A DNA stretch of 64,000 nucleotides, taken from the NCBI RefSeq assembly GCF_031432425.1, contig NZ_JAVKPH010000020.1:1-64000 (forward strand). Reading direction: 5' to 3'. Under the pieces are notes generated by a model. The model was given only the letters and a program-made list of their open reading frames with translations. It was not told the DNA's origin and ran no database searches. Positions 51,763 to 60,329 of the stretch are shown here, in pieces (the first letter of the stretch is position 1; every line of letters starts with the position of its first letter). The stretch comes from Ruixingdingia sedimenti. Lineage in GTDB: Bacteria > Pseudomonadota > Alphaproteobacteria > Rhodobacterales > Rhodobacteraceae. The position numbers and the translations under genes were made by a program.

Positions 51763-53955
51763 ATGAGTGGCGAGACCTTTCCCCCCGGCGTGCGCGTGGG
51801 CGTGCTGACCTCGGAACCCCCGGGGATGGTGCTGGATTACCGCGCCCCCGAAGGCGGCTGCGCCCTTGGGGATTTCGTCGAGGTACCGCTCGGCCCCCGG
51901 CGGGTGGCGGGCGTGGTCTGGGGTCCGGGCGAGGGGCGCATCGACCCCGCCCGCCTGCGCGCCGTCGCCCGCGTGCTCGACGTACCCCCGATGCGCGAGG
52001 AGTTGCGGGCCTTCCTGTCCCGCGCCGCCGACTATACCCTGACGCCCCCCGCGCTGATGCTGCGTCTGGCCACCCGCGCGCCCGGCCTGCTGGACCCGCC
52101 CGCGATGCGCCGTCTGGTCCACGCCACGGGCACGGCCCCCGACCGTATGACCACGGCCCGCGCGCGCGTGCTGGAGGTTCTGGCCGATCATGGCGGCGCG
52201 GGCTTCACCGCGGCGGAACTGGCGGGGTTGGCGGGGGTGGGTGCGACGGTGGTCAAGGGGCTGATCGCGCAGGGCGCGCTGCTGGAATCAGAGGCCCCGC
52301 GCGACACGGCCTTGCCCCGGCTGGACCCGGCCCATGCCGTGCCCGTCCTGACCGAAGGCCAGGCCGCCGCCGCCGCCGCCCTGCGCGAGGATATGACGGC
52401 CGACGCCTTCCGCCCCACGCTGCTCAAGGGCGTCACCGGGTCGGGCAAGACCGAGGTGTATCTGGAGGCCGTGGCCGAATGTCTGGCGCGCGGCCGTCAG
52501 GCGCTGGTCCTGCTGCCGGAAATCGCGCTGACGGCGGAATTTCTGGTGCGCGTCGAGGCGCGGTTCGGCGCGCGGCCGGGCGAGTGGCATTCGGGCGTGA
52601 CCCAGACCGAGCGGCGGCGGCTGTGGAAGATGGCGGCGACGGGCGGGGTGGGGCTGGTCGTCGGCGCGCGATCCGCGCTGTTCCTGCCGTTCCGCGATCT
52701 GGGCCTGATCGTGGTGGATGAGGAACACGACACCTCCTACAAGCAGGAGGACGGCGTTCTCTACAACGCGCGCGACATGGCAGTGCTGCGCGCCTCCATC
52801 GCCGGTTGCGCGGTGGTGCTGGCGTCGGCCACGCCGAGCCTGGAAACCTGGGTCAATGCCGCCACCGGCCGTTACGCGCGGCTCGATCTGCCCGCGCGCT
52901 TCGGCACCGCGGAACTGCCTCAGATGCGCGCGATCGATCTGCGCGCCGAACGGCTGGCGGCGGACCGCTGGATCTCGCCCACGCTGCAACAGGCGGTCAC
53001 GGCGCGGATCGCGGCGGGCGAACAGGCGCTTTTGTTCCTCAACCGCCGCGGCTATGCCCCCGTCACCATCTGCCGCGCCTGCGGCCACCAGATCGGCTGC
53101 GACGATTGCGATGCGCGGCTGGTCGAACACCGCTTTCAGCGTCGGCTGGTCTGCCATCAGTGCGGCGCCAGCAAACCCCTGCCGGATGCCTGCCCCGCCT
53201 GCGGGGTGGAAGGCCGCCTTGCCGCCGTTGGCCCCGGCGTGGAACGCATGGCCGAAGAGGCCGCAAGCCTCTGGTCCGAGGCGCGGATCCGCATCCTGTC
53301 GTCCGACCTTTTCGCCTCGGCCCGCGCGCTCAAGGCCGAAATCGCGCTGATCGCCGAAGGCGGGGCCGATATCATCATCGGCACCCAGATCGTCGCCAAG
53401 GGCCACAACTTTCCGCTGCTGACGCTGGTCGGCGTGATCGACGCCGACCTCGGCCTGCAAGGGTCCGACCTGCGCGCGGCGGAACGCACGTTTCAGCTGA
53501 TGCGGCAGGTGTCGGGCCGGGCCGGGCGGGCGGAACGGCCGGGGCTGGCGCTGCTCCAGACCCATCAGCCCGACCACCCGGTGATCCGCGCCATCCTCGG
53601 CGGCGAGGAAGATGCCTTCTGGCGGGCAGAGGCCGACGCCCGCCGCGCCGCCGGCATGCCCCCCTTCGGGCGGCTCGCCGGCATCATCCTGTCGGGGCCC
53701 GACCTGCCGGCGGTGTTCGAGGCCGGCGCCGAACTCGCCCGCCGCGACGGCCCCCTGCGCGCGATCGGCGCGCAGGTCTGGGGCCCGGCGCCCGCCCCCA
53801 TCGCCCGCATCCGCGGCCGCCACCGCGTGCGCCTGCTGGTCAAGGCCGACCGCACAGCGCCCCTGCAACCCGCACTCGCCGCCTGGGCCGGCCAACTGCG
53901 CCTGCCCGCCACCCTGCGCCTCGCCATCGACATCGACCCGCAAAGCTTCCTGTAA
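51763..53955 (+). CDS. priA: Primosomal protein N' (replication restart helicase)
   Basis: A 730-residue superfamily 2 helicase. The N-terminal DNA-binding domain is followed by Walker A G223-V-T-G-S-G-K-T230, DEEH in VVDEEHDTSYKQEDG, and the zinc cysteines CRACGHQIGCDDCD and CHQCGASKPLPDACPACG. TQIVAKGHNFPLLTLVGVIDADLGLQGSDLRAAERTFQ and QVSGRAGRA close the helicase core. Reloads the replisome at stalled forks. Length is standard. Confidence 0.98.
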   Translation: MSGETFPPGVRVGVLTSEPPGMVLDYRAPEGGCALGDFVEVPLGPRRVAGVVWGPGEGRIDPARLRAVARVLDVPPMREELRAFLSRAADYTLTPPALMLRLATRAPGLLDPPAMRRLVHATGTAPDRMTTARARVLEVLADHGGAGFTAAELAGLAGVGATVVKGLIAQGALLESEAPRDTALPRLDPAHAVPVLTEGQAAAAAALREDMTADAFRPTLLKGVTGSGKTEVYLEAVAECLARGRQALVLLPEIALTAEFLVRVEARFGARPGEWHSGVTQTERRRLWKMAATGGVGLVVGARSALFLPFRDLGLIVVDEEHDTSYKQEDGVLYNARDMAVLRASIAGCAVVLASATPSLETWVNAATGRYARLDLPARFGTAELPQMRAIDLRAERLAADRWISPTLQQAVTARIAAGEQALLFLNRRGYAPVTICRACGHQIGCDDCDARLVEHRFQRRLVCHQCGASKPLPDACPACGVEGRLAAVGPGVERMAEEAASLWSEARIRILSSDLFASARALKAEIALIAEGGADIIIGTQIVAKGHNFPLLTLVGVIDADLGLQGSDLRAAERTFQLMRQVSGRAGRAERPGLALLQTHQPDHPVIRAILGGEEDAFWRAEADARRAAGMPPFGRLAGIILSGPDLPAVFEAGAELARRDGPLRAIGAQVWGPAPAPIARIRGRHRVRLLVKADRTAPLQPALAAWAGQLRLPATLRLAIDIDPQSFL

Positions 53956-53965
53956 AAACACCGCC

Positions 53966-53990
53966 TTCATTTTCTGTCCAGAAATATCCC
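53966..53990. repeat. Intergenic repeat unit with GC hairpin
   Basis: TTCATTTTCTGTCCAGAAATATCCC lies just after priA and matches the units at 40517-40543 and 59083-59103 in the core TTTTCTGTCC..AAATATCCC. It is followed by GGGGGTCCGGGGGCTGGCCCCCGGC, which can fold into a strong hairpin (about 53990-54015). Confidence 0.5.
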
Positions 53991-54092
53991 GGGGGTCCGG
54001 GGGCTGGCCCCCGGCGCGCCGCCAATCACCTGCACCACCATTGCCTGATCCCCCCGCCTCCCCCATATTTCCCGTATAAAAGGGAGGCCCCG

Positions 54093-54743
54093 ATGTTTTC
54101 TCTCACCCGCAAACCGCTCGACCTCGTGCCGCCGGATCAGGCCCTGCCGGGCCGCGCGACGCCCATTCCCACGGCGGAACGGCATTTTCTGTCGGACCTG
54201 CCGCTGAAATCCCCCGTCCCCGAAGGGATGGAACAGGCGATGTTCGGCATGGGCTGTTTCTGGGGGGTGGAGCGGATCTTCTGGCAACTGCCGGGCGTCT
54301 GGCTGACCATGGCGGGCTATGCCGGCGGCCATACCCCGAACCCCACCTATCAGGAGGTCTGCACCGGCCGCACCGCGCATAACGAGGTCGTGCGGCTGAT
54401 CTTCGACCCCGCCAAGATCGGTTATGAAAGCCTGTTGCGCGTGTTCTGGGAAAACCACGATCCGACGCAGGGCATGCGGCAGGGCAACGATGTGGGTACG
54501 CAGTACCGTTCCGGTATCTACACCTATACCGAGACGCAGCAGAAACAGGCAGAGGCCAGCCGCGCCGTCTATCAGCACCGGCTGATGCGCGCCCGGCACG
54601 GCGCGATCACCACCGAGATCCTGCCCGCGCCCGCCTTCTGGTTCGCCGAGGACTATCACCAGCAGTACCTCGCCAAGAACCCCGGCGGCTATTGCGGCGT
54701 CGGCGGCACCGGGGTCAGTTGCCCCATCGGGCTGGCCGTCTGA
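54093..54743 (+). CDS. msrA: Peptide methionine sulfoxide reductase A
   Basis: A 216-residue MsrA reducing methionine S-sulfoxide. The catalytic C55 is in MFGMGCFWGVERIF, followed by MAGYAGGHTPNPTYQEVCTGRTAHNEVV and the GMRQGNDVGTQYRSGIYT segment; a C-terminal cysteine in GVSCPIG could resolve the sulfenic acid. Start at 54093 after AAGGGAGG. About 45 residues precede the domain, as in the long E. coli-type enzymes. Confidence 0.97.
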   Translation: MFSLTRKPLDLVPPDQALPGRATPIPTAERHFLSDLPLKSPVPEGMEQAMFGMGCFWGVERIFWQLPGVWLTMAGYAGGHTPNPTYQEVCTGRTAHNEVVRLIFDPAKIGYESLLRVFWENHDPTQGMRQGNDVGTQYRSGIYTYTETQQKQAEASRAVYQHRLMRARHGAITTEILPAPAFWFAEDYHQQYLAKNPGGYCGVGGTGVSCPIGLAV

Positions 54744-54804
54744 TCTTCTTGACGCGGGCCGGGGCCGGGCGTATCCGGCCCCGACCCCATGAAAGGCCCG
54801 CGCC

Positions 54805-55674
54805 ATGACCACCTATTCCGCCCTGACGACCCTGCCCGGCGAAGACGCGGCGCGCAGCCTTGCCGATGCGATGGAGGGCATGACGCCCGAACCCACCGGC
54901 GTCGGCGTGTTCGAGATCGAGGACGGGTCGGGCCTGTGGGAGGTGGGGGGATATTTCCTCGAAAAACCCGATGCCGCGACACTGACCCTGCTGGCGATGG
55001 CCTTCGGCGCGCAGCCCTTCGCCGTGTCGGAACTGCCGGACATCGACTGGGTGGCCAAGGTCCGGCGCGAATTGCATCCGGTGGAGGCCGGGCGGTTCTT
55101 CGTCTATGGCAGCCATGACGCCGACAAGGTGCCCCCGGGGCGCATCGCGCTGCAGATCGAGGCGACGGTGGCCTTCGGCACCGGCCACCACGGCACGACG
55201 CTGGGCTGTCTGCGCGCGCTCGACCGGCTGGTGGATGCGGGGGTGGTGGCCCAGAACGTGGCCGATATCGGCTGCGGCACCGGCGTGCTGGCGATGGCGG
55301 CGGCGCGGGTGTTCCCCAATCCGGCGATCGCGTCCGATATCGACGCGGTGGCGGTCGAGGTGGCAGAGGCGAACGTGGCCGTCAACGGGCTCGACGGAAG
55401 GGTGGAGTGCATCGAGGCCGCGGGGTTCGACCATCCGCGCCTGCACACCGCCGCGCCCTTCGATCTGGTCTTTGCCAATATCCTCAAGGGCCCGCTGGTG
55501 GAACTTGCGCCCGACATGGCCGCGCATATCGCGCCGGGGGGGCGGGCGATCCTGTCGGGGCTGCTGGTGGTGCAGGCCCCGGCGATCCTCGATGCCTATG
55601 CCGCGCAGGGATTCCGGCTGGAATGGCGCGAGGACATCGGCGAATGGTCGGCCCTGACGCTGGTCCGCGGCTGA
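54805..55674 (+). CDS. prmA: Ribosomal protein L11 methyltransferase
   Basis: A 289-residue SAM-dependent enzyme. Its C-terminal Rossmann domain has VATVAFGTGHHGTT-like (EATVAFGTGHHGTTLGCL), motif I NVADIGCGTGVLAMAA, SDIDAVAVEVAEANV and motif IV LVFANILKGPLVELAPD, all specific for PrmA. The N-terminal substrate-recognition domain is present. AAAGGCCCG precedes the ATG. Confidence 0.96.
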   Translation: MTTYSALTTLPGEDAARSLADAMEGMTPEPTGVGVFEIEDGSGLWEVGGYFLEKPDAATLTLLAMAFGAQPFAVSELPDIDWVAKVRRELHPVEAGRFFVYGSHDADKVPPGRIALQIEATVAFGTGHHGTTLGCLRALDRLVDAGVVAQNVADIGCGTGVLAMAAARVFPNPAIASDIDAVAVEVAEANVAVNGLDGRVECIEAAGFDHPRLHTAAPFDLVFANILKGPLVELAPDMAAHIAPGGRAILSGLLVVQAPAILDAYAAQGFRLEWREDIGEWSALTLVRG

Positions 55675-55867
55675 GTTGCCGCGGGGCAGAATAAGGCGGA
55701 GGGTCGAATTGGTTCCCGCTTTGTCCTGTCAACTCTCCTTCTGGTTGTGCTATTTCCGGCTCTGGCGAACGGACTGTTGCCCGGTGCGGGAATAATCCGC
55801 CGCATTCACGACACATTTCGCCCATAGACCTGCCACAGGTGGCGGCGCGTGGTTTAGGAGTTGTGTC

Positions 55868-56212
55868 ATGGCCGACCCGAATCTTCGGGATTTCTATGGC
55901 CGTCTCGATCGTATCGAGAAAGCCCATCAACGAGGATATGGTTTCGAGGCGGCCGGCACGCTCGGCCGGTCGCATTACGGGCGCGGGCGCCGTCCGGGCG
56001 TCGGCGTCGTCGCCCCGGCGGTTTTCGTCGCCACGGCGGTGATCCTGCTCAAGGCGCTGATCCATCACGGTATCGGTGCAGGTGTCTATGATGCGCGTGT
56101 GGCCGATCTGTGGCAGGGGCAGACCGCGCTGGAACGGATCGGGGCTGCCGTGATGCAGGCCGATCCGGCGACGCTGTGGCTGTCGGATCTGATCGCGCGG
56201 CTGCTGGCCTGA
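55868..56212 (+). CDS. Small membrane protein of unknown function
   Basis: A 114-residue protein I cannot assign. It starts MADPNLRDFYGRLDRIEKAH, a charged helix, then a basic glycine/arginine-rich stretch (GRSHYGRGRRPGVG) and one hydrophobic helix (VVAPAVFVATAVILLKALI, about 47-65). The C-terminal part is helical. AGGAG precedes the ATG by about 8 nt. Codon use is that of the genome, so it is probably real and lineage-specific; the preceding 190 bp from prmA is AT-richer and may hold its promoter. Confidence 0.75.
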   Translation: MADPNLRDFYGRLDRIEKAHQRGYGFEAAGTLGRSHYGRGRRPGVGVVAPAVFVATAVILLKALIHHGIGAGVYDARVADLWQGQTALERIGAAVMQADPATLWLSDLIARLLA

Positions 56213-56230
56213 TCCCTGCGGAAAACCCAA

Positions 56231-56264
56231 AAGGGCCGCGCCGGTATTTCCGGCAGCGGCCCTT
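56231..56264 (-). terminator. Intrinsic terminator, minus strand
   Basis: AAGGGCCGC (56231-56239) with CCGG (56241-56244) pairs with CCGG (56250-56253) and GCGGCCCTT (56256-56264). Read on the minus strand the stem is followed by TTGGGTTTT, so it should end the DUF1127 transcript; it also lies after the plus-strand hypothetical gene and may act both ways. Confidence 0.75.
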
Positions 56265-56317
56265 GCGGTTCGGTCGTCGGTTGTTCGGGCCCCGGAACGG
56301 CCCGGGGCTGGGCGGGC

Positions 56318-56527
56318 TCAGTGCCCGGTGGCGACCCGGTCGATTTCGCCCCGGGTCAGCCCGATGTCTTCCAGTTCGCGGTCCGTCAGGCGCGACAGCG
56401 CATTGCGCGTCACGCGGGCGTCGTTCCACGCCGCGATCGCGGCGATGACGGCGCCGACGAAGTTCCCGAGCCGGCCCCCGAACAGGGTGCCCGCAACGGC
56501 CGGGCGGTTGCTATCGAAAGCGGCCAT
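56318..56527 (-). CDS. DUF1127 family protein
   Basis: A 69-residue basic protein. The C-terminal LSRLTDRELEDIGLTRGEIDRVA is the DUF1127 motif, a YjiS-like helix-turn segment; the N-terminal half has a hydrophobic alanine-rich stretch. Start at 56527 after AAGGAT. Small DUF1127 proteins affect phosphate/carbon metabolism and RNA turnover in some Rhodobacterales and rhizobia. Flanked by its own promoter-like sequence and terminator, so monocistronic. Confidence 0.9.
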   Translation of the reverse strand: MAAFDSNRPAVAGTLFGGRLGNFVGAVIAAIAAWNDARVTRNALSRLTDRELEDIGLTRGEIDRVATGH

Positions 56528-56578
56528 GATGGTATCCTTCACGTTCTGCCTGTGTCGAAGGCATTGCCTTCTGCGGTG

Positions 56579-56607
56579 CAGATAGGATTGCTGCGGGTGC
56601 AAAGCAA
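56579..56607 (-). promoter_or_regulatory. Candidate promoter of the DUF1127 gene
   Basis: On the minus strand TTGCTT (56607-56602) and TATCTG (56584-56579) are 17 bp apart, giving a start near 56572. The 5' leader would open with the palindrome GAAGGCAATGCCTTC (56571-56557). Match to consensus is moderate. Confidence 0.35.
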
Positions 56608-56756
56608 TCGCCATCGGGGCAAGGCCGGCTTGCGCCCCGTGCAACCCGGAATGCGTGGCCCATGCGTACCCCGAGGGGATTGCGCTGGCGGATGTTCGCG
56701 TTTCGTGCTATCGGCTGGCGAAACGGCGGCAGAACGGGCAGGCGAGTGGAGGCGGG

Positions 56757-57263
56757 ATGCGCGTGATCGGCATCGACCCGGGGTTGCGCAACCTCGGCTG
56801 GGGCGTGATCGACGTCGCGGGTGCGCGGCTGAGCCATGTCGCCAACGGCATCTGCCATTCCGATACCGGCGATCTGGCCGAACGGCTGTGCCGGCTGCAT
56901 GCCGAACTGACCGATGTCATCGCCCGTTTCGCGCCCGATCATGCGGCGGTGGAACATACTTTCGTCAACAAGGATGCGGTGGCGACGCTGAAGTTGGGCC
57001 AGGCCCGCGGCATCGCGCTGCTGGTGCCGGCGCAGGCGGGGCTGCGGGTGGGCGAATATGCCCCGAACGCGGTGAAAAAGACGGTGGTGGGCGTGGGCCA
57101 TGCCGCCAAGGTGCAGGTGGATCACATGGTGCGGCTGCACCTGCCGGGCGCGGCGATCGCGGGGGCGGATGCGGCCGATGCGCTGGCGGTGGCGATCTGC
57201 CATGCGCATCACCTGCAATCTGCCGGCCGGCTGGAGGCCGCGGTGAAAAGGGCGGCGGGATGA
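56757..57263 (+). CDS. ruvC: Holliday junction endonuclease RuvC
   Basis: A 168-residue resolvase. Acidic active-site residues are D7 (VIGIDPGLRNLGWG), E66 (AAVEHTFVNKD) and D138/D141 (GADAADALAVAICHAHH). Start at 56757 after GTGGAGGCGGG. First of ruvCAB with four-base overlaps downstream. Confidence 0.98.
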   Translation: MRVIGIDPGLRNLGWGVIDVAGARLSHVANGICHSDTGDLAERLCRLHAELTDVIARFAPDHAAVEHTFVNKDAVATLKLGQARGIALLVPAQAGLRVGEYAPNAVKKTVVGVGHAAKVQVDHMVRLHLPGAAIAGADAADALAVAICHAHHLQSAGRLEAAVKRAAG

Positions 57264-57940
57264 TCGGCAAGCTGTCGGGCGTGGTGGACTGGAAGGGCGA
57301 GGGGCAGGTGCTGCTCGACGTGCGCGGGGTGGGCTATGTCGTGCATGTGTCCGACCGCACGCTCGCCGCGCTGCCCGGGCCGGGCGAGGCGGCGGCGCTT
57401 TATACCGACCTTCTGGTGCGCGAGGATCTGTTGCAGCTCTTCGGTTTTCCGACCCTGCTGGACCGCGAATGGCACCGCTTGCTGATGACGGTGCAGGGGG
57501 TGGGGGCCAAGGCGTCGATGGCGATCCTCGGCGTGCTGGGGGCAGAGGGCGTGGGCCGGGCCATCGCGCTCGGGGATGCGCGGGCCATTCAGGCAGCACC
57601 CGGCATCGGCCCCAAGATCGCGCAGCGCGTGGTGCTGGAACTGAAGGCCAAGGCCCCGACGGTGATGGCGATGGCGGGCCGGATGGGCGCACCCGCGCTG
57701 GCCGATGCGCCGGTGGAACCGGCCGCCGCCCCTGCGCCCCGCCGCACCAGGGCCGCGCCGCCCCCCGCCCCGCCGCCGCGTGCCGTCCATGCGGCGGATG
57801 CCCTGTCGGCGCTGGTGAACCTCGGCTACGGGCAGGGCGAGGCGGCGGCGGCGGTGGCGCAGGCGGGTGACGATCTGCCCGAGGCCGATACCGCGGGCCT
57901 GATCCGGGCGGCGCTGAAACTGTTGCAGCCGAAGGGATGA
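57260..57940 (+). CDS. ruvA: Holliday junction branch migration protein RuvA
   Basis: A 226-residue RuvA. MIGKLSGVVDWKGEGQVLLDVRGVGYVVHVS is the OB-fold domain; helix-hairpin-helix motifs VQGVGAKASMAILGVLG and APGIGPKIAQRVVLEL bind the junction; a proline/alanine linker (about 145-180) leads to the C-terminal RuvB-contacting domain (ADALSALVNLGYGQGEAAAAV). ATGA overlap with ruvC. Confidence 0.98.
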   Translation: MIGKLSGVVDWKGEGQVLLDVRGVGYVVHVSDRTLAALPGPGEAAALYTDLLVREDLLQLFGFPTLLDREWHRLLMTVQGVGAKASMAILGVLGAEGVGRAIALGDARAIQAAPGIGPKIAQRVVLELKAKAPTVMAMAGRMGAPALADAPVEPAAAPAPRRTRAAPPPAPPPRAVHAADALSALVNLGYGQGEAAAAVAQAGDDLPEADTAGLIRAALKLLQPKG

Positions 57941-58965
57941 CGATGACCCCCGACCCGATGCTGCGCCCCGAAAAGCTGCCCGAGGATGCAGACCGCGCGC
58001 TGCGCCCCGAACGGCTGGAGGATTTCATCGGCCAGGCCGAGGCGCGGGCGAACCTGCGCGTGTTCGTCGAAAGCGCCCGTGTACGGGGCGAGGCGATGGA
58101 CCACACGCTGTTCCACGGCCCCCCCGGTCTGGGCAAGACGACGCTCGCCCAGATCATGGCGCGCGAACTGGGGGTGGGGTTCCGCATGACCTCTGGGCCG
58201 GTGCTGGCCAAGGCGGGGGATCTGGCGGCGATCCTGACCAATCTGGAACCGCGCGACGTGCTGTTCATCGACGAGATCCACCGCCTGTCCCCGGTGGTCG
58301 AGGAGGTGCTCTATCCGGCGATGGAGGATTTCGCGCTGGATCTGGTGATCGGCGAGGGGCCGGCGGCGCGCACGGTGCGCATCGACCTGCAACCCTTCAC
58401 GCTTGTGGGCGCCACGACACGGCTGGGCCTGCTGACCACGCCGCTGCGCGACCGTTTCGGCATCCCGACGCGGCTCCAGTTCTATACCGAGGACGAACTC
58501 GACCTGATCGTCGCCCGCGGCGCCCGCCTGCTGGGCGTGCCCGCCGACCCCGAGGGCACGCGCGAGATCGCGCGCCGCGCCCGCGGCACCCCGCGCATCG
58601 CCGGCCGGCTGCTGCGCCGGGTGGTGGATTTCGTGACCGTCGAGGGCGACGGCCGGCTGACCCGCGCCATCGCCGACCGCGCCCTGACGCGGCTGGGGGT
58701 GGACGGGCTCGGGCTCGACACCGGCGACCGGCGGTATCTGGAACTGATCGCGCAGCATTACGGCGGCGGGCCGGTGGGGGTGGAAACGCTGGCCGCCGCG
58801 CTGTCGGAAAGCCGCGATGCGATCGAAGAGGTGATCGAGCCCTATCTGCTGCAACAGGGCCTGCTGCAACGCACCCCGCGCGGGCGGATGCTGGGGCAGC
58901 GCGGCTGGCAGCACCTGGGCCTGCCCGCCCCGCGCCTGCCGGGGCAGGCGGAACTGTTCGAGTAA
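57937..58965 (+). CDS. ruvB: Holliday junction branch migration ATPase RuvB
   Basis: A 342-residue AAA+ motor. Walker A GPPGLGKT is at residues 61-68 and Walker B in VLFIDEIHRLSP; GATTRLGLLTTPLRDRFG is the sensor/Arg-finger region, and a winged-helix C-terminus ends RTPRGRMLGQRGWQHLGL. The ATG at 57937 overlaps the ruvA stop; 57943 is an alternative start. Confidence 0.98.
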   Translation: MTMTPDPMLRPEKLPEDADRALRPERLEDFIGQAEARANLRVFVESARVRGEAMDHTLFHGPPGLGKTTLAQIMARELGVGFRMTSGPVLAKAGDLAAILTNLEPRDVLFIDEIHRLSPVVEEVLYPAMEDFALDLVIGEGPAARTVRIDLQPFTLVGATTRLGLLTTPLRDRFGIPTRLQFYTEDELDLIVARGARLLGVPADPEGTREIARRARGTPRIAGRLLRRVVDFVTVEGDGRLTRAIADRALTRLGVDGLGLDTGDRRYLELIAQHYGGGPVGVETLAAALSESRDAIEEVIEPYLLQQGLLQRTPRGRMLGQRGWQHLGLPAPRLPGQAELFE

Positions 58966-59039
58966 CTTGGCGGCGCGCCTGTGGCAGGCGGGGCAGGGGG
59001 CATTCTGCCCCCTCTTGGCTGCGCCAATTCACCCCCTGA

Positions 59040-59103
59040 GGATATTTAAGGACAGAAAGTGAAGAAGGGCGCGCCCTGCACCACTTTCTGTCCTTAAATA
59101 TCC
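59040..59103. repeat. 22-bp perfect inverted repeat after ruvB
   Basis: The 22 bases at 59040-59061 (starting GGATATTTAAGGACAG) are the exact reverse complement of 59082-59103, with a 20-nt loop. The right arm runs into CCGCCAGAGGG, matching the intergenic repeat core seen at 40534 and 53966. The 240 bp between ruvB and the next gene hold nothing else recognisable. RNA from either strand would fold into a very stable hairpin. Confidence 0.75.
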
Positions 59104-59205
59104 CCGCCAGAGGGCGCCGACATCTCCGCCCGCACCGCCGCCGGGTGCTGTTCATTTCCGCCGCCGCAAGCTATCACCACCTGCGCAGCAACACCGAGGC
59201 CCGGC

Positions 59206-59832
59206 ATGACCCCGGAAACCGTCATCCCCTTCTTCACCCGCGCCGACGGGCAGTATCTGTTCGCCCGCTGGGGCCGCCCCGTCGTGCCGGTGGTTTTCGG
59301 CGTCGAGGATGCGACGCTGACCACCGTCAAGGGCGCGCTGGAGGCCGTGTGCACGCTCGCCGGCCATCGGATGGCCGAGACGGACCCGGAACTGGGCGCC
59401 AACCTCATGGTGTTCTTCTGCCGCGACTGGGCCGAACTGCTGGCGGTGCCGAACCTCGACCGGCTGGTCGAGGGGCTCGGCCCCCTCGTCGCGCGGCTGG
59501 AGGCGGAGGGGGCGAACCAGTACCGGGTGTTCCGCTTCGATGCGGGGGGCGCGATCCGGGCGGCCTTCGTGTTCCTGCGCATGGATGCGCATCTGGCGGC
59601 GGTGCAGGCCGAGGTGCTGGCTTTGGGTCAGGCGGTGCAGGCGATCCTGCTGTGGTCGGACCGCGCTTTCGCGACACGCGCGCCGTTGGCCGAGGCGGGG
59701 GGCCATGTGATCCTGCATCCCGAGGTCGCGGCGCTGATCCGTGCCGCCTATGACCCGGTTCTGCCCGCGGTGGCGCGCGATCCGGCGCATGCGCTGCGGC
59801 TGGCGGCGCGCATGGGGCTTGCGCAGCCATGA
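59206..59832 (+). CDS. Conserved hypothetical protein upstream of ybgC
   Basis: A 208-residue soluble protein I do not recognise. It has no signal peptide or membrane helix; predicted alternating strands and helices (VIPFFTRADGQYLFARWGRPVVPVVFGVED, NLMVFFCRDWAELLAVPNLDRL) and a helical C-terminus rich in alanine. Codon use matches the genome and its stop overlaps the ybgC start (ATGA at 59829), implying co-expression with the ybgC-tol genes. Function unknown. Confidence 0.8.
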   Translation: MTPETVIPFFTRADGQYLFARWGRPVVPVVFGVEDATLTTVKGALEAVCTLAGHRMAETDPELGANLMVFFCRDWAELLAVPNLDRLVEGLGPLVARLEAEGANQYRVFRFDAGGAIRAAFVFLRMDAHLAAVQAEVLALGQAVQAILLWSDRAFATRAPLAEAGGHVILHPEVAALIRAAYDPVLPAVARDPAHALRLAARMGLAQP

Positions 59833-60224
59833 CCCATGTCCATCCCGTCCGCGTCTACTACGAGGACACCGATCTTGCCGGCATCGTCTATTACGCCAAT
59901 TACCTGAAGTTCATCGAACGCGGGCGCAGCGAATGGGTGCGGGCGCTCGGGCTCGATCAGGCGCGGCTGAAGGCGGAGGAAGGCGTGGTCTTTGCCGTCC
60001 GCCGGGTGGAGGCCGACTATCTGTCGCCCGCGCGGTTCGACGACCTGCTGGAGGTGTGCACGGCTCCCGAATCCCTGACCGGCGCGCGGATCGTGCTGAT
60101 GCAGGATGTCTGGCGGGGGGCGGAGCGGCTGTTTTCCGCCCGCGTCACGCTGGTCGCGCTGACCGCGGCGGGTACGCCGGGGCGGATCCCGCGCCGATTG
60201 CGCGATGCGTTGCCGGAGTTGTGA
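59829..60224 (+). CDS. ybgC: Tol-Pal associated acyl-CoA thioesterase YbgC
   Basis: A 131-residue hot-dog-fold thioesterase. The signature VYYEDTDLAGIVYYANYLKFIERGRSEWVR contains the catalytic aspartate. It hydrolyses short acyl-CoAs or acyl-ACPs and is the first gene of the tol cluster in most proteobacteria. tolQ follows after 105 bp. Confidence 0.96.
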   Translation: MTHVHPVRVYYEDTDLAGIVYYANYLKFIERGRSEWVRALGLDQARLKAEEGVVFAVRRVEADYLSPARFDDLLEVCTAPESLTGARIVLMQDVWRGAERLFSARVTLVALTAAGTPGRIPRRLRDALPEL

Positions 60225-60329
60225 CCGCTTCGCGGCGAAATCGTGCTGAACCTGTGGTGTTCCGGCTGTAAACGGCGTAGAAACCGGGTATGAGGCCGCG
60301 ACGAACGGCCCTAGCTACGAGCAGGCAGT

